This document shows positions 1-10,177 of a stretch of 64,000 nucleotides of DNA, piece by piece. The position numbers and the translations under genes are program-made. The stretch is from positions 434,001 through 498,000 of the forward strand of contig JALIRH010000031.1 in the NCBI GenBank assembly GCA_023055505.1. The letters run 5' to 3'. The DNA is from Callipepla californica brunnescens (lineage: Eukaryota; Chordata; Aves; Galliformes; Odontophoridae). Each line of letters starts with the position of its first letter. Position 1 is the stretch's first letter. Below the pieces are notes generated by a model. It ran no database searches. It saw nothing but the letters and a program-made list of their open reading frames with translations, and was not told where the DNA came from.

Positions 1-418
1 CAAATACATGAAACACTTACTTAGCTCGGTCCAGTTAGTAGCTGATAAGTGTGAAAACTGACAAAATTTTCTTTCAGATAGTCAACGCACAATCAGAACA
101 ACTGAGTTCACTTATCTTGAAATTACTGGAAGCTTCCTCCCCACTTCCTGCACGTCGATCTTATCTGGTGCTTGCCTAATTCTACTCAAATTCTCTGCAT
201 GTTCTCCTTGCCTTGTGCTCATCTAGAGATGATTCATCTGATCCAAACTTTCTTTGTTCCACAATGGTTGCGCAAGGGTGGTTATAAGTTCAGTAAGGCC
301 TACACTACATACAGAAAAACACTGGAAATTTCCATTGCAAAAACACAGTCATTGCCCCTCTTTTTCTTTTTACACTTTTGGTTTTTTTGCATCACACTAT
401 GAAGTACACCTGTTGCAT
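1..418. other. Non-coding flank, nothing recognised
   Basis: Short open frames occur here but none resembles a known protein. The stretch follows the inferred end of the minus-strand envelope remnant, so it could hold that element's 3' untranslated or LTR sequence, but no LTR hallmark (TATA box, polyadenylation signal, TG..CA ends) is clear. Confidence 0.3.
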
Positions 419-2220
419 TTAATCTATCAAAACTACTTGTTTCGCTAGTTTCCAAATTCTAATATATATGGTTATTATTAGAAGTACGCAGACCAGGCAG
501 AAAATTTAAATAATTGCAGTAGGATGCAGCACTTTTTTAAAGAGTTCTGTTGCAGTAGGTGACCATCCAGAGAGAACATCCCACCACCGATGTTCTCCCT
601 CTTCCTTTATTCTTTCCATTGTACGGCGTATTTGATTCACATCGTGGCGTACCGTGATCAGAGTTCTCAGTCCATTCTCCTTGGATTGCTTCAGTAGTTG
701 TTTCAAATCTTTACGCTGTAATAACTCCTTCACCATGGTAATATTCATTCCAGTATGACCAGGTGGTACATTCTGGATCAGCGTGTAGTCAGACTGTAAG
801 AACTGGCATGAGGTGACAGGTACAGTGTATGTAAAATCACACCCTGTTACTGTGGGGAAGTTGCAAATATTAACCTGATCTCTTGTTGTGGGTAATGGCA
901 GGAGTGCGAGCCGGACAGAACTGCTGGCTATGCAACAGTCTGACCACAAGCCTTGGATGCAGGCTGTGTAAAGATAAGCTGACAAGGTCAAGAGAACCGC
1001 ATCTGCGGAATGAAAAGAAACAGGACACTGGAACAGAAGGCGATAGGGAACTGCTCATTTAGACAACCAGGAGCGCTTTGTATTGTTATGATGTTTAACC
1101 TTAAGGAATGTAACCTCCGCCCAATCATATCTTAACACACATTGCCTTTCTGTGTATATAAGCTTTGAGTTGTTCCTTAATAAACGAACATTAGCTTGCA
1201 TCAAGCAGGGTTCCTGTCCCTTCACTGCAGCATCTTGTATCTACGATACCATCATTAATCAAAATAAAACTACAGTGGGTCATCATACAGACACAGCCTT
1301 TTCCTATATCTAACAGTTTCTGACTTTTCAATGGGACGGATTTCAAAATGACATTCATTCTGTTCAGTTTCAGGACAAATGTCATATCTCCGTATCTGTG
1401 TTCCCAATCACAGACGGTGTCTGAAAATTTTCCTCCTTTAATTTCCATTCATCTCTAGAAACTGCATCATTGTTTTCCAATACTACTGCAGACAAGACTG
1501 ACACTTGCCTTTCCTGGGCAACATAGACATCAGTCCATGGCCATCCAGTGGTACACGAGTGCCATACATCTTGAGTATCCGTCATGAAATTGAATGTTGG
1601 TCCTGAAATTTTATATCCCCATTTGCGGTATATAAATAGTGGTTTGGTATAGGTGAAGATATACCATCAATCTTGATCTTGCTCTGTCATCTTGCAACAA
1701 TAAAAGTCCATTTATTGATGCAATGATGTTTAATTGATGTTCTGGTCTAACTGCGTCAGTTACAAGGCTTCAGTTTCAACTGGTCTGCAATAAGTCGATC
1801 CATTAATCACTCGGCCGCCAATTTGCACTTTCTCTCCTGGCACCGTGTGAAGTCTGGCTGTTTGATACTTATCATTCCACCCCCACTTTTGTTCCGAATA
1901 AATTTCATCCTCATGTATAACAGTTACAGTTGCTAGGTTCCAGTCCTTGTCACCGGGGTGCCTTCCCATGGTTCCAGTATGATCGATGTGTACGTGTGAT
2001 CAGGGCCATTCAGATACTTTGCCAGTCTCAAACGACCTGAGTGACCTGAATTCTGAGGGTAAGAAAAGAGTGGTTATGAGAGAATCTATTTCAAACATGA
2101 ATGAGAGCACCAAATTCTGATGAAACCATTGACAAACTACTAATATCAGATCTATTAGTGTGAGACTGTGCCAACAGTCTGGTCTGTGATTGGCACAGGT
2201 CACTTGTCATCTATCTGTGG
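419..2220 (-). pseudogene. ERV envelope remnant (surface and transmembrane parts)
   Basis: Minus-strand open pieces at 1760-1969, 1382-1585, 1191-1448 and 506-991 read like a retroviral envelope, with Cys- and Asn-X-Ser/Thr-containing stretches. The piece ending at 506 resembles the membrane-proximal part of a transmembrane subunit: a charged, helix-like segment followed by a Trp-rich WWDVLSGW motif. A TAA at 506-508 interrupts the frame. Just past it (505 to about 455) lies a strongly hydrophobic run followed by a basic tail, as expected for a membrane anchor and cytoplasmic tail, ending with a stop at 419-421. The frame is also broken around 1000-1240 by an LTR-like segment. Assignment as envelope is by general character; the family is not identified. 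The copy cannot encode a full protein. Confidence 0.5.
960..1240 (+). mobile_element. LTR-like segment (possible solo LTR)
   Basis: On the plus strand a CCAAT motif (CCGCCCAATCA, about 1117) is followed by TATATAAG near 1157 and, about 20 bases later, AATAAACG near 1181. That tight TATA-to-polyadenylation spacing is characteristic of avian alpharetrovirus/EAV-type LTRs. The segment lies between envelope pieces that read on the opposite strand, consistent with an insertion. Ends are not resolved and no target-site duplication was identified. Confidence 0.4.
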
Positions 2221-2288
2221 AATCTCTTTCAGTGATTACTGCTATTTGGGATGGCTCTTCATAGGTAGTTCTGTTTGTCACTTGGCAT

Positions 2289-3436
2289 CTCTCATGATTT
2301 TATGATTTTTGTTATATTATTGATATTCCACATCATAACATCATGCAGTGTATTAGGAGTTAAAGAGTTAATGCTCTAGCTCCACGGATCATCGGTTTAC
2401 CGGGCTGGATTGGCCCGGTTCCGTGACGATTAGTGTGGGGGACCCATGGACCCAAGCCCCAGGAAAGGGGAAGGGAAAAGGGAAAAGGGAAAAGGGAGAT
2501 GGGCCCAGAAACAAAACAGCGGCAACGATCTGAGGAGGAAAGCTAATTTACTAAATAAGATATCAGAAAGCAAAATAACAGAATGTAATACAATATAATT
2601 GGAATTGAGGCTAAGAAATCAAATGAAATGAGCAAGAGAGAGAGTGTCCGATAAACCGAGGGCCTTACGCTAATGCTGAAGGCGATACAGCAGCGAGCAC
2701 CCACTGCTGAGTCGATCCCGAAGGAAAGAGAGTGTCCCGTGACTGCAGAGAGTTTTTATCTGTTCCCTCTGAGAGGAAAACACGTAAAAATACAAAGCAT
2801 CGCAAAGTCCTCTGGGGAATGTAGTTCTTCTTCTCCTCTGAGGCAGGTATACCTGGAATTATCAATGATCTATGGAGCTGGAGCATTAGCTCCCCAACTC
2901 TCAATGCAATATATGATGCCATGATGTGGAATACCAGTACCAAAAATCATAAAACCATGACAGATAGTTCTGGGTATACCTTTCTCAGAAGAGAAGAACT
3001 ACATTTCCCAGAGGACTGTGCAATGCTTTGCATTTTTATGTGCTTCCGCTCAGAGGGAAAGATAAAAACTGTCTGCGGTCACGGGACCGTCTCTCTTCCC
3101 TTCGGGATCGAGCTCCGCAGTGGGTGTTTGTTGCAGCCGTCCGCCTTCAGCGTTAGCGTAAGGCCTTCGGTTTATCGGACACTCTCTCTTGCTCATTTTA
3201 TTTGATTCATTAGCCTCAATTCCATTTATGTGGTATTATATTGTGTTACTTTGCTTTCCGATATCTTATTTAGTAAATTAACTTTCCTCCTCAGATCGTT
3301 GCCGCTGTTTTGTTCCTAGGCCCATCTCCCTTCTTCCTTTTTCCCTTTCCCCCTTCTTCTTCCCCAGGGCATGGGGCCGTGGGTCCCCTGCCTCAGTCGT
3401 CATGGTACCAGGTCAAACCGGCCCGCAAACCGCTGA
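2289..3436 (+). mobile_element. LTR split by an inverted copy of itself
   Basis: Call the LTR X+Y. On the plus strand the order is X (2289-2388), reverse-complement Y (2389-2861), reverse-complement X (2862-2962), Y (2966-3436). The outer X and Y therefore form one plus-oriented LTR interrupted by a complete minus-oriented LTR of the same family. Arms diverge by small substitutions and indels, so the two copies are distinct insertions rather than a fresh duplication. Shared landmarks include CATGATTTTATGATTTTT in X, and the CTCTCTCTTGCTCATTT and CAGATCGTTGCCGCTGTTTTG blocks in Y. An inversion could give a similar layout. Confidence 0.6.
2389..2962 (-). mobile_element. Minus-oriented LTR nested in the same-family LTR
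   Basis: Read on the minus strand it begins TGTCATGGTTTTATG (from 2962) and runs to about CCGGTAAACCG near 2390, roughly 570 bp. It contains a TATA-like GATAAAAAC near 2755 and a GA/A-rich run at 2461-2500. It is the complete copy that supplies both inner arms of the palindrome. Confidence 0.55.
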
Positions 3437-3958
3437 CGGCATCCTACTTTATTCTGTGATCTTTCCTCGGAAGGAAAGATTTTCCTGATTTGTCCGAAGT
3501 TCATTCCTGTCTCAAGTATACTTCACTTCCATTTAGGACTATAGTGTTTAAACTTGATGCCCTGCACTTGGTATCAGCTGGATTGTAGTTGTACAGTCAG
3601 TACGTGTGCTCATTGCACTTGAAGTGTATCGTGCGTGTCCACATTGCCGTGGCCAAATCAAATCTCTTTGGCAACTAATTCTACCTATCACAGTTAATAG
3701 AAACATAGCTCCCTTCACTGTGAATTTAGTTTGTCCAATTGTCCAGTTTTAATTTGTTCAATTCTCCAGTTCTTCACAATTCACTTCCAAATTTATCACG
3801 GGCTCCACGTGGGACCCAATTTCAGGAAGCCTCTGACACCCTTAGTCTTCATTCATAACAGCAATCAATCACTCTTCCTTTTCTTACTCAGGGCACCTCC
3901 TTCTAAGGTGACCCTCCTTTCCACAGTTAAAACATTTTCCTGATGTTTGTTTTTGCTG
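3437..3958 (-). pseudogene. ERV gag nucleocapsid fragment with intact CCHC knuckle
   Basis: On the minus strand, 3893-3934 encodes a perfect C-X2-C-X4-H-X4-C zinc knuckle ([14 protein letters not shown]), the hallmark of retroviral nucleocapsid. A TAA follows two codons after it, and the remainder down to the palindromic LTRs contains several stops with no clear protease or RT motif. Upstream on the minus strand the element continues across a CR1 insertion into the gag segment at 4949-5347. The knuckle is seen directly; placing both pieces in one provirus is inference from strand, order and spacing. Confidence 0.6.
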
Positions 3959-3965
3959 TGGTGTC

Positions 3966-4948
3966 CCTCAGGGGCCGGTCTTGGGACTGGTGCTCTTCAA
4001 CATCTTCATTAACGACAAAGACAGTGGCATCGAGTACGCCCTCAGCAAGTTTGCTCATGACACCAAGCTGAGTGGTGCAGTTGATACACTGGAAGGACAG
4101 GAAGCCATCCAGATGGACCTGGACAGGCTGGAGAAGTGGGCCCATGAAAACCTAATGAGGTTCATTAAGGCCAAGTGCAGGGTGCTGCACTTGGGTCAGG
4201 GCAATCCCAGGTATGTACACAAACTGGGGGAAGGTCTCCTTGAGAGTAGCCCTGCGGAGAAGGACCTGGGGGTCCCATAAGATGAGAATCTGGACATGAG
4301 CCACCAGTGTGCGTTTGCAGCCCAGAAGGCCAACTGTGTTCTGGGCTGCATTAAAATAGGGGTGACCAATAGGGAGAGGGAGGTGGCTGCCACCCTCTGC
4401 TCTGCTCTTGTGTGGCCCCATCTGGAGTACTGCGTGCAGGCCTTGGGGCCCCAGTACAAGAAGGACGTGGAACTCTTGGAGCAGGTCCAGAGAAAGGCCA
4501 CTAAAATGATCAGAGGGTTGGAGCACCTCTCCCATGAGAAAAGGTTGAAGGAACTGGGTTTGTTTAGCTTGGAGAAGAGAAGGCTCTGGGGAGACCTCAT
4601 TGCAGCCTTCCAGTACTTGAAGGGAGCATAGAAACAGAAGGGGGAACAACTGTTTACAAGGGTGGATTGAGATAGGACAAGAGGGAACGGTCTTAAACTG
4701 AGACAGGGGAGGTTTAGGTTAGATATTAGGAGGAAGTTTTTTCACACAGAGGGTGCTGATGCACTGGAACAGGTTGCCCAAGAAGGCTGTGGTTGCTCCA
4801 TCCCTGGAGGCATTCAAAACCAGACTGGATGTGACGCTGGGCAGCCTGCTGTAGTGGTTGGCGACCCTGCACATTGTGGGGAGGTTGAAACTACATGATC
4901 ATTGTGGTACTTTTTAACCCGGGCCATTCTACGATTCTACGATTCTCT
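3966..4948 (+). mobile_element. CR1 LINE, 3' part (ORF2 C-terminus and 3' tail)
   Basis: The frame starting near 3968 shows the CR1 reverse-transcriptase C-terminal region: [10 protein letters not shown], then FAHDTKL where the catalytic motif is normally FADD, then CRVLHLG and LEYCVQ. Several frame changes follow. It ends in the CR1 3' tail of ATTCTACG-type repeats at about 4925-4946. The copy is 5' truncated and inserted into the minus-strand ERV gag. The Asp-to-His change in the catalytic motif marks it as dead. Confidence 0.9.
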
Positions 4949-5347
4949 CCTGGAGTTACAAGACTTAGCTCAGGACCAGAGTGGTAAGGGGGAGGACAGC
5001 GTTCCAGGTCTGAGAAGGGGTAGATTGGTTAAAGGACCCCATCGGGAATTTCTCTGTTCTTTCTAATCAGCAGAATCTTGTCTAGCCATGATTAATTGCT
5101 GCACTTCTTGAGTCCAACAAGCAGTGTATTCAGATTCTTCCAGCAGAAAGAGTGTTTTACTATTTACATTCACATTCAAAGATTGACATACCAAATCCTC
5201 GTCAGAGCAGTATCTCAGCCAAAAAAAAGATTTCCCTACAATCGATTCTTTAGGACATATAACCTCACAATATCTAATCATTTTCTGTTTATCCTTATCT
5301 CTGGTTCTCGGATTTCTCTTCCAATTTTTCAATGTACTTCCTAAAGA
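4949..5347 (-). pseudogene. ERV gag segment (matrix-like, with PPPY late motif)
   Basis: The minus-strand frame from 5347 down to 5063 is open and Lys/Trp-rich, followed by stops. At 4984-4995 the minus strand encodes PPPY, the late-budding motif of many retroviral Gag proteins, within a locally open frame. Position upstream of the CCHC knuckle at 3893-3934 on the same strand fits a matrix/p12-to-nucleocapsid order, with the CR1 inserted between. The matrix label rests only on position and the late motif. A second CR1 abuts its 5' side at 5348, so its leader and LTR are not visible. Confidence 0.45.
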
Positions 5348-6748
5348 ACTTACAGCAGGTGCTGCCATGGAGGCCATCTCTCTGTCCCCCACCCTGGAAC
5401 TCAGAGACCTGCTCCTCCATCTGAACTGCCACAAGTTCGTGGGACCAGATGGGTTCCCCCCAAGGGTGCTGAGGGAGCTGGCAAACGTGATTGCCAAGCC
5501 GCTTTCTGCCATCTATCAGCATTCCTGGTCATTTGGAGAGGTCCCACAAGACTGGAGGCTTGCCAATGTGACTCCCATCCACAAGAAAGGCCGTAAGGAA
5601 GATCCGGGGAACTACAGGCCTGTCAGCCTGTATCAGGGAAGTTATGGAGCAGTTGATCTTGAGAGAGATCACACAGCACGTGTATGGCAATCAGGGGATC
5701 AGACCCAGCCAGCACAGGTTCATAAAGGGCAGGTCGTGCTTGTCCAACCTCATCTCCTTCTACGACTGGGTGACCAGACTGGTAGATGAGGGAAGGGCTG
5801 TTGATGTAGTCTACCTGGACTTCAGCAAAGCCTTTGACATGGTCTCCCACAGTATTCTCCTGGGGAAACTGGTGGCGCATGGTGTGGACAGGTTCACTCT
5901 TCTCTGGGTTGAGAACTGGCTAGAGGGCCGTGCCCAGCGGGCAGTGGTTAATGGAGTTAAGTCCAGCTGGCGGGATGAGGTTCAATAAGGCCAAGTGCCG
6001 GGTCCTGCACTTTGGCCACAATAACCCCATGCAATGCTATAGGCTTGGGGCAGAATGGCTTGAAGAGTGTACAGAGGAAAATGACCTGGGGCTGTTAGTC
6101 GATGCTCGGCTCAACATGAGCCAGCAGTGTGTCCAGGTGGCCAAGAAGGCCAATGGCATCCTGGCCTGTATTTGGAATAGAGTGGTGATCATCCCCCTGT
6201 ACTCAGCTCTGGTGCGGCCGCACCTCGAGTACTGTGTTCAGTTTTGGGCCCCTCACTACTAGAGAGACATCGAGGCCCTGGAGCATGTTCAGAGGAGCAC
6301 AACAAAACTGGTGAGGGGTCTGGAGCACAAGTCTTACGAGGAGCAGCTGAGGGAGTTGGGATTGTTTAGCCTGGAGGCTCAGGAGACCTCACTGCACTCT
6401 ACCACTTCCTGAAGGGAGGCTGTGGTGAGGAGGGGGTCGGCCTCTTCTCCCAGATAACTAATGACAGGACGAGAGGGAATGGCCACAAGCTGCACCGGGG
6501 AAGATTTAGATTAGATCTGAGGAAAAATTTTTTCTCTGAAAGAGTGGTCCAGCACTGGAATGGCCTGCCCAGGGAGGTGGTTGAGGCACCGTCCCTAGCG
6601 CTGTTCAAGAAGCGTTTAGATGAGGTGCTGCGCTAAGGAATTTGATTTAGTAGCGTGGTGGTTAGGGATGGTGGTGGGAGGATGGTTGGACTAGATGATC
6701 TTGTAGGTTCTTTCCAACCTAATGAATCTGTGAATCTATGAATCTATG
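5348..6748 (+). mobile_element. CR1 LINE with internal deletion removing the FADD motif
   Basis: The RT domain is recognisable: LLLHLNCH, GPDG, TPIHKKGRKEDPGNYRPVSL (5576-5627), GRSCLSNLI, and motif A VYLDFSKAFD. A small deletion near 5630 shifts the frame. At about 5970-5985 the sequence jumps from the NGVKSSW region straight to [12 protein letters not shown], skipping the stretch that normally carries FADDTKL. The 3' end has TGAATCTA-type repeats at 6720-6748. It is 5' truncated at about 5348. The same deletion junction occurs in the minus-strand CR1 at 11808-13137. Confidence 0.9.
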
Positions 6749-7098
6749 CTACAGAATTCCCACTCCAGGATGGGCACCCCGTCTCCGGACACCCCTGGGC
6801 TGGGGAATTCCTGTGCAGAGACCTGTAGCTCCAAACTCTAAATTCGGTAAACGAGCAAAAGAAACTGCAGTACCCCGTAATTTTTGTGCACAAAGACCCG
6901 AACGGAGACTCAGGATTGAGTAAGTATTTGCATGACACTGTTCAGTTGGTGTGGCTATCCCAGAGCACACCTGACTGAGATGTCCCACAGGGGTGAAGCG
7001 AGTGTGGACCCTCTAGTAGTGCAGTCACCATTGCCCGTGAGGGCGTGGGTCACGACCGAGGGCCACGAGTGTGTGTGTGTGTGAGAGTGCTCCAGAAG
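6749..7098 (+). other. ERV untranslated leader
   Basis: This non-coding stretch lies between the CR1 tail and the gag start. A consensus-like splice donor (GAGTAAGT, about 6918-6925) may be the retroviral major donor. A short GT repeat lies near 7070-7083. The primer binding site was not identified. Confidence 0.5.
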
Positions 7099-8444
7099 AT
7101 GGGACAGAGGCAGAGTAAGCCCTCTGACCCCATGGATGGCTTGCAGGTAAAGCTACCAGGCATACCACTAGAAAGCCCCCTAGGTTTAATGTTAAAACAC
7201 TGGGGAGATTCTCCCTCTAGACAAGGAAAAGTAAGGTGGAAATGGTACATTATTTTATGGAGGTGTGGGGAGGAATGCAGATAAGGGCAGATCGGTTCTT
7301 CTGGCCAGTATTCGGGTCCTTTGAGGACCAGATCTGCTAGGCTCTAAATGCTCATGTGAATGAAAAACAGCCTTTTAATCTAGAAGAGAGCGAGTATGCC
7401 TAATTATGGGTAGAATCCGATATTCAAACCTTTTTGTTTCCCCTAATTAAAAAAAGGAATACAACAGAGGAGGACATTATACACTATCCCCGCCCCCCCC
7501 CCCCCACCTTATGCTCCCCCCAAACAGAATCCAATGGCTCCTTCAGAGCAAGCTGAATTGGACTCGGGAGACAAACCTGAATCTGAACCCCTAGACTTCC
7601 CTAGGAGAAGGATCGCTAGAAGGCAAACTAGGCAGGAGAGGGGTCGAGGAAGAAACCTTCTCCCTTTAAGAGAAATACCCGTAGCTACCGGGGGACCAAA
7701 CTCAGGAGCTGGATATGTTTCAGTTCCCCTAAATTCAGGAGATGTAAGGGAATTTAAAAAGGAGAAGGGGAACTTGCGAGAGGATCCTCTAGGGGTCTCT
7801 GAGAGGCTAGATGAATTTTTAGGTCCCAGCCTTTATACCTGGAATGAAATACAGGCAATTTTGGGCATGCTATTCAGAGCAGAAGAAAGGGATATGATCA
7901 GGAGGGCAGGTATGCGAGTTTGGGATCAGCAACACCAGGCTGGTCCAGGAGCAGATATAAAGTGGCCCGTACAGCAGCCCAATTGGGATAATCAGAACCA
8001 GGAACATCGTACTCACATGGCAGATTTGCGAGTTATTATTATTCAAGGGATTAGAGAGCTTTTAGAGAGCAACAGAAAAAAGATGAAACTCCTACTGAGT
8101 GTTTAGAGAGACTATGCAAAAATTTACAGTTGTATTCAGGATTAGATCCTGCTGCCCCCTTGGGGCAAGCTCTCCTGAAAACGCAGTTTGTGGCTAGGTC
8201 CTGGATAGATATTGGAAGGAAACTAGAGATGCTGGAGTATTGGCAACAGGGAGAATTAGATGGATTGCTAAGAGAGGCTCAGAAAGTATACGTAAGGAGA
8301 GAGAAGGAGACTCAGAAGAGGCAAGCTAGAATTCTGGCGGCCGCGGTAAGAGGAGGACAGAAGGGGGCGTTTCAGGCAAGGAGAAGAGGGAATATTCCTC
8401 AGGCAGAGAACGCGCTTCAACCTAACCGGAGACCCAGAGAATGA
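7099..8444 (+). pseudogene. ERV gag, fragmented
   Basis: Gag begins at ATG 7099 with MGQRQSK, matching the Gly-2 myristoylation context of gammaretroviral matrix. The first frame stops at 7284. A second open block, 7534-8106, holds capsid-like sequence (PLREIP, then the LYTWNEIQAIL and EERDMIRRAG region). The capsid C-terminal part continues in another frame at 8130-8444 (DIGRKLEMLE, LLREAQKVY). A run of C at about 7493-7506 lies between the first two blocks. Stops and frame changes separate all blocks. Confidence 0.8.
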
Positions 8445-8558
8445 GGACAGTAGAATGCTTCCACTCTCAGAAAAAGGGGACGCATGAAGAAAAACTGTAG
8501 AAAGAGAATCCAGGACGAGAAAATGTTTAAGGAGGACTGAGGGGGTCAGGGGCTCTAT
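8445..8558 (+). pseudogene. ERV nucleocapsid remnant, knuckle destroyed
   Basis: At about 8455-8500 a sequence beginning CFHS and containing a GTH triplet sits where the CCHC zinc knuckle belongs, but the second and fourth ligands are missing and a stop follows. This contrasts with the intact knuckle of the minus-strand ERV at 3893-3934. Confidence 0.45.
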
Positions 8559-8962
8559 GTGCCGGGGATCCGGGAAAGAAAAGAGCCGTTAATAAAATGG
8601 AAACTGGGTCCTCAGTGTCAGGAAACTGAATTTTTGGTAGACTCTGAGGCAGAAAGATCGACTGTTCAATATTTACCTCGAGGATGTTCTTTATCCTCGG
8701 AAAAGCTACTAGTAATTGGAGCAAAAGAGGAACCTTCTACGGTACCTGTTATAAAGCAGGTAGAAATAGAACCACCTAGTACCTATGGAATTGGGTCTTT
8801 TTTATTGGTACCTGAAGCAGAACATAATTTGCTAGGGAGAGACTGAATTGTGGAGTTAGGAGTAAATTTGGAAGTAAAAGATAGAGAATTAACTGTTAAG
8901 CTATGTACTCTAACGATAGAAGATGAGGCTAGAATTAACCCAGAAGTTTGGCATACTCCAGG
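8559..8962 (+). pseudogene. ERV protease, active-site damaged
   Basis: The frame 8559-8846 reads like a retroviral aspartic protease: a FLVDS segment at the catalytic position and a C-terminal NLLGRD motif. The catalytic triad, normally Asp-Thr/Ser-Gly, is Asp-Ser-Glu at 8640-8648, a Gly-to-Glu change that should abolish activity. A stop at 8844-8846 separates it from a further open piece (8850 onward) that reads like the protease-RT junction as far as about 8962. Confidence 0.7.
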
Positions 8963-9167
8963 TATGTTTATTTATTTTCCTACAAGTCATACAATTATCT
9001 TCAATTCGTTTGGCTATACTATAAACGCCTATACACATATATTTAATTGCCAATTGGTCCACCACGGCCTGAACTCCCCAGTGAGTCTGTTTATGAAATT
9101 CTCCTAATATTCTCTTAAAAAATACAGGGAGGAAGGGAATTGGCTGTTAGACCTTTTGCTGAAATAC
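8963..9167 (+). other. Rearranged segment between protease and RT, with repeated integrase piece
   Basis: After about 8962 the sequence loses resemblance to pol and is AT-rich. At 9117-9167 it is identical, base for base over 51 bp, to 11275-11325 in the integrase region of the same element; RT-like sequence resumes just after. The junction therefore carries a misplaced copy of integrase sequence, consistent with template switching or a later recombination. Confidence 0.7.
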
Positions 9168-10177
9168 TGGTTAGGATAAAACAATACCCCATTTCACAGG
9201 GAGGTAAATCAGGGCTACAACCTGAAATTGAGAGATTAATAACTAAAGGGCTATTAGAGCCCTGTATGTCTCCCTATAATACTCCTATGCTCCCTGTAAA
9301 AAGAACTGATGGCACATACGGATTGGTCCAAGACTTAAGGGAAATTATTAAGGGAACAATTACCTGTTTCCCAGTAGTTGCAAACCCCTATACCCTGCTC
9401 AGTCAGTTAAAGCCAGAATCTAAGTGGTATAGTGTAATTGATTTAAAGGATGCTTTTTGGACCCGCTCCCTGAAGGCAGAATGCAGAGACTACTTTGCCT
9501 TCGAGTGGGAAGATCCAAACACCCACAGAAAACAACAACTTAGATGGACAGTGCTTCCACGGGGATTCACGGAATCCCCTAACTTGCTTGGACAAGCCCT
9601 TGAGCAAGTATTGAAAGCTTATGAATCAAACCCACAGGTAACCTTAGTACAATATGTAGATGATTTACTACTGGCTGGAACAGATGAGGAGACGGTTAGA
9701 CAGGAGAGCATTAATCTATTAAATTTCTTAAGTTTAAAGGGGTTGAAAGTTTCAAAGGCAAAATTACAATTTACAGAAGAGGAAGTGAAATATCAGGGAC
9801 ACTGGTTAAGCAAGGGAAATAAGAAATTAGATCCAGAACGAGTAAATGGGATTTTATCTTTAAAAGCCCCAAGAAGCAAGAGGCAGATCTTAAGGCTGCT
9901 AGGATACTGTCGACAATGGATTGAGAAGTATAGAAGTAAGGTAAAGTTTTTACACCAGAAACTAGTACAAGCTGGATTAGTCAAGTGGAGTCAGGAGGAT
10001 GAGCAAAGATTAGAAGATCTTGTTCATGCACCAGTGTTAAGCTTACCTGATCTAAAAAGACCATTTTACCTTTTTGTAAATACAGACAAAGGGACTGCTT
10101 TTGGAGTACTGACCCAGGAATGGGCCGGGAAAAAAGAAGCCAGTAGGATACTTTTCAAAACTCTTAGATCCTATTAG
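9140..10177 (+). pseudogene. ERV reverse transcriptase (pol) domain, long open remnant
   Basis: This 345-codon frame contains the class I RT landmarks in order: KQYPIS, the SPYNTPMLPVKR stretch, VQDLRE, motif A VIDLKDAFW (about 9433-9459), LPRGFTESP, and catalytic YVDD at 9653-9664 followed by LLLAG. The connection domain follows, ending in a stop at 10175-10177. The first residues come from the 51-bp repeated integrase piece, so the true RT part begins near 9168. The catalytic residues are intact, but there is no intact protease, gag or downstream frame. Confidence 0.9.

Noticed and set aside
172..448. Plus-strand frames near the window start
   Set aside because: Short, overlapping in two frames, and no recognisable domain.
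1629..1705. Second TATA/AATAAA pair as a separate solo LTR
   Set aside because: Motifs alone in AT-rich DNA are weak evidence and no LTR ends were seen; mentioned only as a possibility.
2285..3440. Palindrome as a CRISPR, origin or bacterial attachment site
   Set aside because: It is fully explained by two inverted copies of one LTR; there are no short spaced repeats, and the context is vertebrate.
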